From Desulfobacteraceae bacterium (lineage in GTDB: Bacteria; Desulfobacterota; Desulfobacteria; Desulfobacterales; Desulfosalsimonadaceae), in NCBI GenBank assembly GCA_003599885.1, contig QZKW01000089.1, positions 62,001 to 126,000 of the forward strand: 64,000 bases of DNA. Direction: 5' to 3'. This document shows positions 1 through 8,342 of the stretch, one piece after another. The notes under the pieces are model-generated. The model did not search any database. It saw nothing but the letters and a program-made list of their open reading frames with translations, and had not been told where the DNA came from. How positions within the stretch are numbered: position 1 is the first letter of the stretch; each line of letters starts with the position of its first letter. Both the position numbers and the translations under genes were made by a program.

Positions 1-1207
1 GGTGAAACAGTCCGTTTTTCGGGTCTATCCCAATGGACTGACGACAGAACATTAATGCGATTTCCGCGTTTTTCCCCTGCACTTCATACAGATAACCCAA
101 AGCTGAAAGCGCTTCCGCATTTTCAGGGTTTAGTTTTAAAGACGTTTTATAGGCTGTAGTGGCGTCAGAAATCCGGTCCAGAAGGGTGTACGTGTCTCCG
201 AGCAGACGAAAAGCGGCAGCGGATTTCGGGTTCAGGTTTGTGGCGGTTTCCAGATATTTTTTTGCATTTTCCGGCTGATTCAGCTCAAGATAAATTCTGC
301 CGGTTTGAATCGCCAGTTCAAATACCGTGCTGTCGATCCGTTCCGCTTTGAGAAAATAGTCAAGGGCGGTCGTGTATTCTTTTTTCAAAAAATAAACGTA
401 GCCTGCGTTGTAAATCGCCATAATCTCTTTGGGCGCCAGACGGATGCCGGTTTTAAATTCATGCAGCGCTTTATCAAAATCCTCTTTTATTCCGTAACAG
501 ACACCCAGGCTGTTATGCACATTGACGTTGTCCGGATCCAGTTTCAGGGCCAGATGGAATTCATTCATCGCGCCCTTAATGTCCCCTGCCTGGTAATATT
601 TATCCCCGCTGATATTCAAGCTGACGGAATCAAACGCCACGCAACTGTTCGGGCCGAAAAAATCCGCATGATTCAGGGCCTTTGTCGCATTATCAAGGAC
701 ATGATGCTTCTCATAGGAGAGTGTCGGATAGACGGCCAGTCCCACGGAAACGGTTTCAGGACATTTGCCGGCAAGGTGTTGCCTGAGGGATTGAAACATG
801 GCGAGGCATTTTTTTTCGTTTATCCCTGGGAAAAAACAGCCCAGGGAATCCTGCCCCACGATCCCCCAAACACCGGATGCTTTTTTGCACAGTTTGTCCA
901 GAGCGGTGGCAAGGAGGGTCATGACATGACCCGGGTTGATGATATGATGGCTGTTATCGATTCGCACCACGGCAGCAGAAAAGCATTCGGCATCTGACAT
1001 AAGGGTCATGGCGGCATCCGAGAAATCCTCTCCGGTCAGGACAAAGGGAAATTTTTTCTGTAAATGTGATGTCGGGAAAATATCCGCAGGATCCGTTGAA
1101 TCCGGATCCAGTGGTTCCGGGTCTGCGTGGGGGTCGGTTCTGGCGAACAAGAACTCCTGGTTTGAAATCTGACTCCAGCGAATGTCCTCAGTGAGTAGTT
1201 TCATCAT
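1..1207 (-). CDS. Degenerate GGDEF-like / TPR protein, partial (3' end off window)
   Basis: An open minus-strand frame runs from ATG at 1207 (second ATG at 1204) off the left edge. Residues about 75-200 resemble a GGDEF fold with a ruined signature: GQDSLG stands where GGDEF should be, and a later VSVGLAVYP stretch matches the usual ISIGIA strand, so diguanylate cyclase activity is unlikely. From about residue 205 the sequence is tandem tetratricopeptide repeats (KYYQAGDIKGAMNEFHLALK, LGVCYGIKEDFDKALHEF and others), a protein-protein interaction solenoid. The start overlaps the end of selA by about 20 bases, so the two are probably translationally coupled. No signal peptide is visible. The function is unknown; the total length cannot be given. 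Confidence 0.75.
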   Translation of the reverse strand, partial: MMKLLTEDIRWSQISNQEFLFARTDPHADPEPLDPDSTDPADIFPTSHLQKKFPFVLTGEDFSDAAMTLMSDAECFSAAVVRIDNSHHIINPGHVMTLLATALDKLCKKASGVWGIVGQDSLGCFFPGINEKKCLAMFQSLRQHLAGKCPETVSVGLAVYPTLSYEKHHVLDNATKALNHADFFGPNSCVAFDSVSLNISGDKYYQAGDIKGAMNEFHLALKLDPDNVNVHNSLGVCYGIKEDFDKALHEFKTGIRLAPKEIMAIYNAGYVYFLKKEYTTALDYFLKAERIDSTVFELAIQTGRIYLELNQPENAKKYLETATNLNPKSAAAFRLLGDTYTLLDRISDATTAYKTSLKLNPENAEALSALGYLYEVQGKNAEIALMFCRQSIGIDPKNGLFH

Positions 1208-2648
1208 CAATCCCTTTTAAACAGGTTGTCAGTGCGTGGGCGATTATCGGCAGTTCATCAGTCTGGACGGTGCGCATATCCATTAAAAAAATTCCATCTT
1301 CGATACGCCCGATAATCGGCGGATCGTTTTTGCGCATTTTTTTTTCGATGGCGTCAGCGCTCATCGCTTCAATTTCTATCCCTACAGACCGACTCGGCAG
1401 ATGCATCAGCGGCAGAGCCCCCCCGCCGGCCATTGATACGGTGTCCATCAGGCCGGCATGAAGGCGCGGGTCGCCGGAAGCTTCGATCAGGTTTTTGAGC
1501 GATGCCGCTTTTTCTTCAACGGATTCAATCGGGCAGGTCAGCATGTTGAGCGTCGGGATGGACGCGATGGCGGTCTTTTCATCCCGGTAAAGCCGCAGGG
1601 TGCTTTCCAACGCCGCCAGGGTGAGTTTGTCTATTCTTAAGGCACGGGTCAGGGGGTTTTGTCTGATTTTGGCGATGATATCCGGTTTGCCCAGGATAAT
1701 GCCGGCCTGGGGCCCGCCGAGCAGTTTGTCGCCGCTGAACGTCACGATGTCCGCCCCGGCCCGGACGGAATCCTGGACAGTGGGCTCCCTTAGCGGCCCG
1801 TATTTTGAGAAATCGATAAAGGTGCCGGAGCCTAAATCTTCCATCACCGGGAGATGATGTTCTTTGCCTAAAGCCACCAGATCATTCAACGGAACGCTGG
1901 AAGTGAAGCCGACAATCCCAAAATTGCTGGTGTGTACCTTCATGAGCAGGCCGGTTGCATCTGTGATGGCCCGCTGATAATCATACAAGTGCGTCCGGTT
2001 GGTGGCGCCCACTTCTTTGAGCAGGGCGCCGCTTTTTGCCATGACATCGGGAATCCGGAATGAGCCGCCGATTTCCACCAGTTCGCCCCGGGAAACGATG
2101 ACTTCCCTGCCCCGGGCAACGGTATCGAGACACAGAAGGACGGCGGCCGCATTGTTGTTGACCACCATGGCTGCCTCGGCCCCGCTGATTTCACAGAGGA
2201 GCCCTTCAACTGCCGAATACCGGAGGCCGCGTTTTCCGGAGGCCAGATTGTATTCAAGATTTGAATACCGGTCGGATATGCCGCGGACGTGATCGAGGGC
2301 TTGCCGGGCCAGAAGAGAGCGGCCAAAATTGGTATGCACCACAACACCGGTGGCGTTGATGACCGGGGTGAGGTTGAGGCGCATGGCGGATTTGACTTTG
2401 GTTTTCACTTCACTCAGAAGACGGGGGTCGGACAGGAGGGCTTCGGTGATAGCCTCCGGATTATCCAGAATCGTTTTTCGATGGTCGTCCACTACTTGCC
2501 GGACGGCGGCGGTGAGAACGGTGTTGGGCACATCCGAAAGCGTAGCGTCTGTTCTGGCGATTTCCAGCAAATGATCCACGCCGGGGAGTTTTCGTAACAG
2601 CGACTGCTGGACCGCATCAATGCCTGGTTTTTTCCCCGAATCGGTCAT
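1188..2648 (-). CDS. selA: L-seryl-tRNA(Sec) selenium transferase
   Basis: PLP enzyme converting seryl-tRNA(Sec) to selenocysteinyl-tRNA(Sec) with selenophosphate, so the organism should make selenoproteins. The 486-aa length fits the family (about 460-480). The PLP lysine lies in SGDKLLGGPQAG (Lys about 308), and NATGVVVHTNFGRS near residue 108 is the usual N-terminal block. I chose ATG at 2648; an upstream in-frame TTG at 2681 would add 11 residues without family support. The next gene downstream (GGDEF-like/TPR) overlaps its end. selB and selD are not in the window. See the in-frame UGA at 58170-58172. Confidence 0.95.
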   Translation of the reverse strand: MTDSGKKPGIDAVQQSLLRKLPGVDHLLEIARTDATLSDVPNTVLTAAVRQVVDDHRKTILDNPEAITEALLSDPRLLSEVKTKVKSAMRLNLTPVINATGVVVHTNFGRSLLARQALDHVRGISDRYSNLEYNLASGKRGLRYSAVEGLLCEISGAEAAMVVNNNAAAVLLCLDTVARGREVIVSRGELVEIGGSFRIPDVMAKSGALLKEVGATNRTHLYDYQRAITDATGLLMKVHTSNFGIVGFTSSVPLNDLVALGKEHHLPVMEDLGSGTFIDFSKYGPLREPTVQDSVRAGADIVTFSGDKLLGGPQAGIILGKPDIIAKIRQNPLTRALRIDKLTLAALESTLRLYRDEKTAIASIPTLNMLTCPIESVEEKAASLKNLIEASGDPRLHAGLMDTVSMAGGGALPLMHLPSRSVGIEIEAMSADAIEKKMRKNDPPIIGRIEDGIFLMDMRTVQTDELPIIAHALTTCLKGIDDETTH

Positions 2649-2905
2649 GGGTGATTCCGGTTGAATAAGTATATGAAACAACGCGCCTGATGATAATTTT
2701 TTTTAACATTTATCGCATGGACTTCATATCATTTTCATCGAACCGTTTTCAACAGTTTGTTTAAGAAATTGAGGGATTAAAGTGGTGCGCCGCAATACCC
2801 GGTGAAAAGGATGGCTGAAAACCCATGCGTTTGCACATAAAATACTTTAAGATCCCGCGGCTTTGGGATATATGAATAAAGGATAAAAAGGAGGATGGCT
2901 AAAAA

Positions 2906-3631
2906 ATGAAAAACCCTCGGGATTACATTATATTTCCCCTGGATGTGCCTGCCCTGAAAGACGCAGTCCATTATGTTGAGCTGCTGTCAGCGGATGTGGG
3001 TATGTTTAAAGTGGGATTGGAGCTGTTTGTGGAGGCCGGGCCGGAGGTGCTCCGTATTATTAAAGCAAACGGCCCGGCAGAGATTTTTCTGGATTTAAAA
3101 TTCCATGATATCCCCATGACCGTTTCCCGGGCCATGAATCGGGTCGCGGAGATGGGGGTGACCTTTGCCACCGTCCATTGCGGGGAGTCCGGCCGGATGC
3201 TGGAAGCAGCAGTCGCAGGCGGCGGGGCCCATGTCGGTGTATTGGGCGTTACGGTACTCACCAGTGTTTCTCCAGAGGAAATTGCAGGGGCCGGATTTAA
3301 GGAAGATTTCTCAAACGATCTGTCAGCCCTGGTTCTGAAACGCGCTGCCATGGCCAGGGCCGCCGGATGTGCCGGAATCGTGTGTTCAGGTCAGGAAGTG
3401 AAGCAAATCAAAGCATTGTGCGGAAGGGAGTTTGTCGCTGTCACGCCGGGAATCCGTCCGGGTTGGCAGGCGGGTGGTGATGATCAGCGCCGTATTGTCA
3501 CACCAGCCAGAGCCATTGCGGATGGATCAGATTATCTGGTGATTGGCAGACCCATAAGGGATGCAAAGGATCCGGTATGGGCCGCCAAAAAAGTGGCTGA
3601 AGAAATCAGTGTTGCGCTATTTGAATTGTAA
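2906..3631 (+). CDS. pyrF: Orotidine 5'-phosphate decarboxylase
   Basis: Decarboxylates OMP to UMP, the last step of de novo pyrimidine synthesis. 241 aa, full length. The catalytic Lys/Asp network is visible: Lys35 in FKVG and DLKFHDIP with Asp63, Lys65 and Asp68. The C-terminal phosphate-binding part reads TPGIRP then DYLVIGRPI. The start is ATG 2906 behind an AGGAGG-like site about 12 bases upstream. It stands alone on plus, divergent from selA and convergent with lysC. The 257-base upstream gap holds a short hairpin (GATCCC...GGGATA, about 2850-2870) that could be a leader element. Confidence 0.95.
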   Translation: MKNPRDYIIFPLDVPALKDAVHYVELLSADVGMFKVGLELFVEAGPEVLRIIKANGPAEIFLDLKFHDIPMTVSRAMNRVAEMGVTFATVHCGESGRMLEAAVAGGGAHVGVLGVTVLTSVSPEEIAGAGFKEDFSNDLSALVLKRAAMARAAGCAGIVCSGQEVKQIKALCGREFVAVTPGIRPGWQAGGDDQRRIVTPARAIADGSDYLVIGRPIRDAKDPVWAAKKVAEEISVALFEL

Positions 3632-3763
3632 ACAGCCATTATACATACAGCCGGAACAGCGTGACGCCCATGACCAGTCCCGCAAGAATGATTATAAAAA
3701 GGATCTGATCCGGATTGAAGTGTTTCAGCGGCGGCATCGGCAATGTTTAAAATTTGATAAAAA

Positions 3764-4984
3764 TTATTCCGTCTTATCCAACTCAAACGCCGTATGCAGG
3801 GCCCGAACCGCCAGTTCCGTGTATTTTTCCTCGATAATGCAGGAAATCCGGATTTCCGAAGTACTGATCAGCAGAATATTGATATTTTCTTTTGCCAGTG
3901 TGGCGAACATTTTAGCAGCAACACCGGAATGGCTTCTCATGCCCACCCCGATGACGGATATTTTGGCGATGTTTTCATCCCCAACCACCTGTTCGGCCCG
4001 GATTTCTTTGGCTGTTTGCTCGGAAATCTTCATGGCGGCCTTATAATCGGTTTTTGATACCGTAAAGGTCAGGTCCGTCATATTGCCCGAACGGGTATTT
4101 TGTATAATGATATCAACGATGATGCCGGCATCTGAAATGGGCGACAGAATGCGAGACGCAATGCCCGGCTCATCGGGAACTTTCAGCAGGGTGATCCGGG
4201 CCTCGTTTTTATTGTGCGTCACGCTGGAGACCACCACTTTTTCCATATTGGCATCTTCATTTACCACCATTGTACCTTCCTCCTCATTAAACGATGATCT
4301 GACATGAACCGGAACATTGTATTTCATGGCGAACTCTACGGACCTTATCTGGAGCACTTTGGCCCCGAGGCTGGCCATTTCCAGCATTTCGTCATAGCAG
4401 ATCCGGTCGAGTTTTTTCGCCCGTTTGCAGATATTGGGATCAGCGGTATAAACCCCGTCCACATCCGTATAAATTTCACATGCATCCGCATTGATGGCCG
4501 CTGCCACCGCCACTGCCGAGGTGTCGGATCCCCCCCGGCCCAGCGTCGTGATGTCACCTTTGGCGTCACATCCCTGAAACCCGGCCACAATCACGATGGA
4601 ATTGTCCGCCAGAAGGGCTTTCAGGCGGTCGGCCCCGATGTCTAAGATACGGGCTGAACAGGACTGGCTGTCTGTAAGGATGCCCACCTGATATCCCAGC
4701 AGTGACTGGGCCTCATACCCCATTGATTTCAGGGTGATGGCCATTAGCGCCACGGTGGTCTGCTCTCCGGTGGCCATCAGCACGTCCATTTCCCGCTTGT
4801 CCGGAAATTCCGTTATTTTTTCCGCAGTCTTGATCAGAGTGTCGGTGACGCCGCTCATGGCGGACAGGATAACCACCACCTGATTGCCCTGATCATAAGT
4901 TTTGGCGATTCGCCCGGCGACGTTGCGGATCCGGTCCAGATCGCCCACGGAAGTGCCGCCGTATTTTTGTACAATAAGTGCCAT
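3764..4984 (-). CDS. lysC: Aspartate kinase
   Basis: ATP-dependent phosphorylation of aspartate, the entry to lysine, threonine and methionine synthesis. 406 aa. The N-terminal kinase domain starts with the [10 protein letters not shown] motif and contains [13 protein letters not shown]; the C-terminus has two ACT domains ([18 protein letters not shown] near residue 270 and [14 protein letters not shown] near 345) that normally bind feedback amino acids. The SD AGAGGA precedes ATG 4984. The gene follows tsaE by 9 bases and probably ends the phoH-lysC gene string. There is no fused homoserine dehydrogenase. Confidence 0.95.
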   Translation of the reverse strand: MALIVQKYGGTSVGDLDRIRNVAGRIAKTYDQGNQVVVILSAMSGVTDTLIKTAEKITEFPDKREMDVLMATGEQTTVALMAITLKSMGYEAQSLLGYQVGILTDSQSCSARILDIGADRLKALLADNSIVIVAGFQGCDAKGDITTLGRGGSDTSAVAVAAAINADACEIYTDVDGVYTADPNICKRAKKLDRICYDEMLEMASLGAKVLQIRSVEFAMKYNVPVHVRSSFNEEEGTMVVNEDANMEKVVVSSVTHNKNEARITLLKVPDEPGIASRILSPISDAGIIVDIIIQNTRSGNMTDLTFTVSKTDYKAAMKISEQTAKEIRAEQVVGDENIAKISVIGVGMRSHSGVAAKMFATLAKENINILLISTSEIRISCIIEEKYTELAVRALHTAFELDKTE

Positions 4985-4993
4985 AATGTCCTC

Positions 4994-5539
4994 TTACTCT
5001 CCTGAAAATGTGGTTTTGAGCTGATCTATCAAATTTGTTTTTGGCCGTCCATAAAAAAATAATTCCCAGTTCCGGGTGGATTCATCCGTGTATCCATCCG
5101 CCGCTTCATTGGGGGCCGTTACCGCAATGGACAGGTCTTCTTCCAATTCGTCCGGACCCAGACGGCTGGCCCATTCTATTGCCAGGACGCCGGTGGAGAC
5201 GCTAATTTCTTCTAAACCGATATCCGCCAAATCACCAGCGGCGGAGATGCGGTACAGATCGGCGTGTGCGAGCCGGACACGGCCCGGATATTCGTTGATC
5301 AAGGTGTAGGTGGGGCTGGTGATATAATAGTCGGAAGGAACGTCCAACCCGCGGGCCAGTCCCTGAACAAAAACGGTTTTTCCGGCCCCCAGATCACCGG
5401 TCAGAGTAATAATTAATTTTTCGTTTTCATGAACGGATAGCCCGATGATTTCGCCAAGACGCCGGGTTTCCTCCGGTGAACGGGTGATAATGCGCAAAAA
5501 AGCTGCCGGGGGCGAATTCGGTTTTTGCGGCGTAATCAT
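4994..5539 (-). CDS. tsaE: tRNA threonylcarbamoyladenosine synthesis ATPase TsaE
   Basis: P-loop ATPase that works with TsaB and TsaD in t6A modification of ANN-decoding tRNAs. Walker A is GDLGAGKTVFVQGLARGL; the family's SPTYTLINEY and HADLYRI blocks follow, and IEWASRLG matches the usual EWxE/R region. The length is 181 aa from ATG 5539; a TTG at 5581 overlapping the nnr end would add 14 residues and cannot be excluded. There is no strong SD at either start, so coupling to the upstream gene is likely. The C-terminal tail (about residues 150-181) is variable. Confidence 0.9.
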   Translation of the reverse strand: MITPQKPNSPPAAFLRIITRSPEETRRLGEIIGLSVHENEKLIITLTGDLGAGKTVFVQGLARGLDVPSDYYITSPTYTLINEYPGRVRLAHADLYRISAAGDLADIGLEEISVSTGVLAIEWASRLGPDELEEDLSIAVTAPNEAADGYTDESTRNWELFFYGRPKTNLIDQLKTTFSGE

Positions 5540-5558
5540 GGTTTGGGAACCCGGATCA

Positions 5559-7160
5559 TCATTTTTCCAAAACAGGCTCAACGGAGCCCGAATATCGTTT
5601 GATATTGCCGGACGCCATCAATCCGGCGATTGCTTCAGGGAGCGCTGCCATCACGTCCGAGGCAATAAATCCAAATGGCCCTTTGGCAGCGGCCAGATTG
5701 TCCCCTGCAAGGCCGTGAAGATAAACTGCCAGTTGGGCGGCGGTTCCGGGAGGATAGCCCTGAGCGATAAAACCGGCCACAACCCCGGTCAGGACATCAC
5801 CCATTCCTGCAGACGCCATTCCCGGATTGCCGGTGAGATTGACAATCACATGACCATCCGGATGGGCGATCAGGGTGCGTGCGCCTTTCAGCACCACATG
5901 CACGTTGTACTTGACGGCGAATTCCCGGGCGCAGGGGATACGGTTTTGCTGAATATGGCTGGCTGGCTGGCCCATGAGCCGCGCCATTTCACCGGGGTGG
6001 GGGGTGAGGACAATCTCCGAGCAGCAGCCCCTGAGTATCTCCGGGTTGTCCGCGATAGTATTCAATCCGTCGGCATCCACCACTACCGGCACCGGACTTT
6101 CCATGATCAGCCGGGAAACCAGGCGCCGGGTTTGAAGACCCGTTCCCATACCGGGGCCGATGGCCAGGCATTTTTTATCTTTCAGCAGGGACATCACATC
6201 GGCCCATGCATCATCGCTGAGCGCCCCTGTATCTGTTTCAGCCAGGGGCGCGGTCATGACTTCCATGCCCAATGCCGCAACCACCGGCAGGGAACTTTTA
6301 GGGATCCCCAATGTGACCAGCCCGGCCCCTGACCTGAGTGCTGCAAGGCCGGACAGGGCTGCGGCGCCGGTTTTCCCCTTTGAACCGGCCACCACCAGCA
6401 CATGGCCGGTCTGCCCTTTGTGTGCGTCAACGGATCTCGGAATCATGATTTTCGCAGCCGCCGCTTTGGTCAGCAGATGCTGCAGCGGGTCTACCGTGTC
6501 GACAATGTGGGGCGGGATGCCGATATCGATGATATGAAGGTTTCCGGTATATGATGCTCCGGGGGATTGCACATGGCCGATTTTGGGAAACGCAAAGGTG
6601 GCCGTGGCAACGGCGGACAAACACACGCCGCAGATATGCCCGGAATCCGCATTCAGACCGGAAGGGATGTCCACTGCCAGCACCGGCCGGTCCAGGGCGT
6701 TTAGAAAATCGATGGCGGATTTAAAGACCCCGGTGATATCTGCATTTAAGCCGGTTCCGAAAATAGCGTCCACCCATATATCCTGGACCGCCATTTCGGG
6801 TTTGAATTCATTTAAAGCGATGTCATCCGGGATTTCCCTGACCGGAATGTCCAGTGGCGCAAGCAGCCTGAAATTGTCCGCCGCATCTCCGCCAAGGCGG
6901 TTGCTGTCGGATAACAGGTACACGGTGACGTGAATACCGGCCTGGGCCAGGTGCCGGGCGATCACAAATCCGTCCCCGCCATTGTTGCCGCGTCCGGCGA
7001 TGACACCCACTTTTTTCCCGGAAATGTCCGGGAAATGTGCCATCAGAACCCGGACTGCACCCCGTCCGGCGTTTTCCATCAGAACGCGGCCCGGAAGACC
7101 GAAGGTTTCGATGGTTTGCCGGTCCATTTCCCGCATTTCCTCAGCAGTTACCAGATGCAT
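5559..7160 (-). CDS. nnr: Bifunctional NAD(P)H-hydrate epimerase / ADP-dependent dehydratase
   Basis: Repairs hydrated NAD(P)H: the N-terminal NnrE (YjeF_N) epimerase half contains GRGNNGGDGFVIARHL (about residues 57-72), and the C-terminal NnrD ribokinase-like half contains GPGMGTG, TPHPGEMARLMG and AGMGDVLTGVVAGF. The 533 aa match the usual fused length. Start ATG 7160 is set by the conserved MHLVTAEEMREMD beginning; the frame stays open further up inside pdxJ but has no family similarity there. It lies 24 bases after pdxJ. Many related genomes have acpS between pdxJ and this gene; it is absent here. Confidence 0.93.
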   Translation of the reverse strand: MHLVTAEEMREMDRQTIETFGLPGRVLMENAGRGAVRVLMAHFPDISGKKVGVIAGRGNNGGDGFVIARHLAQAGIHVTVYLLSDSNRLGGDAADNFRLLAPLDIPVREIPDDIALNEFKPEMAVQDIWVDAIFGTGLNADITGVFKSAIDFLNALDRPVLAVDIPSGLNADSGHICGVCLSAVATATFAFPKIGHVQSPGASYTGNLHIIDIGIPPHIVDTVDPLQHLLTKAAAAKIMIPRSVDAHKGQTGHVLVVAGSKGKTGAAALSGLAALRSGAGLVTLGIPKSSLPVVAALGMEVMTAPLAETDTGALSDDAWADVMSLLKDKKCLAIGPGMGTGLQTRRLVSRLIMESPVPVVVDADGLNTIADNPEILRGCCSEIVLTPHPGEMARLMGQPASHIQQNRIPCAREFAVKYNVHVVLKGARTLIAHPDGHVIVNLTGNPGMASAGMGDVLTGVVAGFIAQGYPPGTAAQLAVYLHGLAGDNLAAAKGPFGFIASDVMAALPEAIAGLMASGNIKRYSGSVEPVLEK

Positions 7161-7183
7161 GGTTTTTTGGCCTGTTAATGATT

Positions 7184-7903
7184 CTATAAGTCCCTGATCA
7201 GTTTCAGCATATCCGATACCGCCCGCTTCATGCCCACCAGGGCTGCACGGGAGACAATGCTGTGGCCGATGGAAAACTCGTCGATTTCCTTTAATCCCTT
7301 GAATCGCTTGATGGAATGATAGCATAACCCATGGCCCGCGTTAACGCCCAGATTGAGCTGGTAAGCGGTTTTTGCGGCAAGAATGATTTTTGAAAACGCC
7401 GCGTCTTTTTCGGCCGCTTCGATGGCGTCGCAAAACGCCCCGGTATGGATTTCAATGACGTCCGCCTGGATATGCCGGGCCTGTTCAATCTGGGCGGGAT
7501 CCGGATCAACAAACAGGCTGACCGGAATGTTCCGGTCATGAAGCCTGTCAATGGCCTGAGCCAGATGGGTTGCATGGGAGATGACATCCAGCCCGCCTTC
7601 GGTGGTGAGTTCCGCTCTTTTCTCCGGCACCAGGGTCACCAGATTCGGCTCGACTTCCATTGCGATTCGGAGCATTTCATCGGTGGCTGCCATCTCAAGG
7701 ATCAGTTTGGATTGGACGGTTTGTTTTAAAATATGCACATCCCGATCCTGAATGTGCCGCCGGTCTTCCCGAAGATGGACAACAATCCCATCCGCACCGG
7801 CCAGTTCGGCTAAAACCGCCGCTGCCACAGGATCGGGATAGTTGACGCCCCGGGCCTGCCGCAAGGTGGCGATATGATCAACGTTGACTGACAGACCTGC
7901 CAT
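7184..7903 (-). CDS. pdxJ: Pyridoxine 5'-phosphate synthase
   Basis: Condenses 1-deoxyxylulose 5-phosphate with 3-amino-1-hydroxyacetone phosphate to give PNP (DXP-dependent vitamin B6 route). 239 aa TIM barrel; the family N-terminus LSVNVDHIATLRQARG and the blocks GIVVHLREDRRHIQ, LVPEKRAELTTEGGL and NLGVNAGHGL are intact. The SD GGGGA lies upstream of ATG 7903, 4 bases after ybeY. The PLP product is the cofactor of SelA among others, but no direct link is implied. Confidence 0.95.
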   Translation of the reverse strand: MAGLSVNVDHIATLRQARGVNYPDPVAAAVLAELAGADGIVVHLREDRRHIQDRDVHILKQTVQSKLILEMAATDEMLRIAMEVEPNLVTLVPEKRAELTTEGGLDVISHATHLAQAIDRLHDRNIPVSLFVDPDPAQIEQARHIQADVIEIHTGAFCDAIEAAEKDAAFSKIILAAKTAYQLNLGVNAGHGLCYHSIKRFKGLKEIDEFSIGHSIVSRAALVGMKRAVSDMLKLIRDL

Positions 7904-7907
7904 GGTG

Positions 7908-8342
7908 TTATTCCCCTAAATGGTTAAATAATGCTTCCGTTTTTTCATCCATGATCTCTGCCTCATCATCCGTCTCATGATCAAACCCAAACAGGTGAAG
8001 CACGCCGTGGATCAGCAAAAACTGAAGCCGTTGTTCCATTGTCAGTCCCATTTCTGCGGCTTCCCGGATCGTCGTGTCGATGGAAATCACCACGTCCCCC
8101 AGCAATTCGGGGTTGATGTCCGAGAAATCGCCCTCATGCATGGGGAACGCCAGAACATTGGTGGGTCCCGGCCGGTTCCGGTAGGTTTGATTCAACTCCG
8201 CCATTTCGGCATCATCGATGATGACAATGGACAATTCGCTGTCAGGACTGTCCAAGGCGTTTAATAGTGCTTGGGCTGTCGTCTGCATCTGCTGGAGGGA
8301 CAGGTTGTGGCGTGTCTGCCGGTTGTCGATCAGTACTCCCAT
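7908..8342 (-). CDS. ybeY: Endoribonuclease YbeY (rRNA maturation)
   Basis: Metal-dependent RNase needed for 16S rRNA 3' maturation and ribosome quality control. The zinc motif HGVLHLFGFDHE is near the C-terminus and TNVLAFP in the middle. 144 aa from ATG 8342, which has a good SD (AAGGA, 6-7 bases upstream); the open frame reaches 8390 but that extension is not family-like. The gene overlaps the end of the 7TM-HD gene by about 100 bases in another frame, an unusually long overlap that implies coupling. It is part of the common phoH-HD-ybeY string. Confidence 0.93.
   Translation of the reverse strand: MGVLIDNRQTRHNLSLQQMQTTAQALLNALDSPDSELSIVIIDDAEMAELNQTYRNRPGPTNVLAFPMHEGDFSDINPELLGDVVISIDTTIREAAEMGLTMEQRLQFLLIHGVLHLFGFDHETDDEAEIMDEKTEALFNHLGE

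Noticed and set aside
305-997. Open plus-strand frame of 230 codons near the left edge
   Set aside because: It lies antisense to the TPR protein, whose frame shows clear repeats; the plus-strand product has no family-like pattern.
2780-2905. Possible riboswitch in the pyrF leader
   Set aside because: Short hairpins are present but no known riboswitch consensus could be matched by eye.
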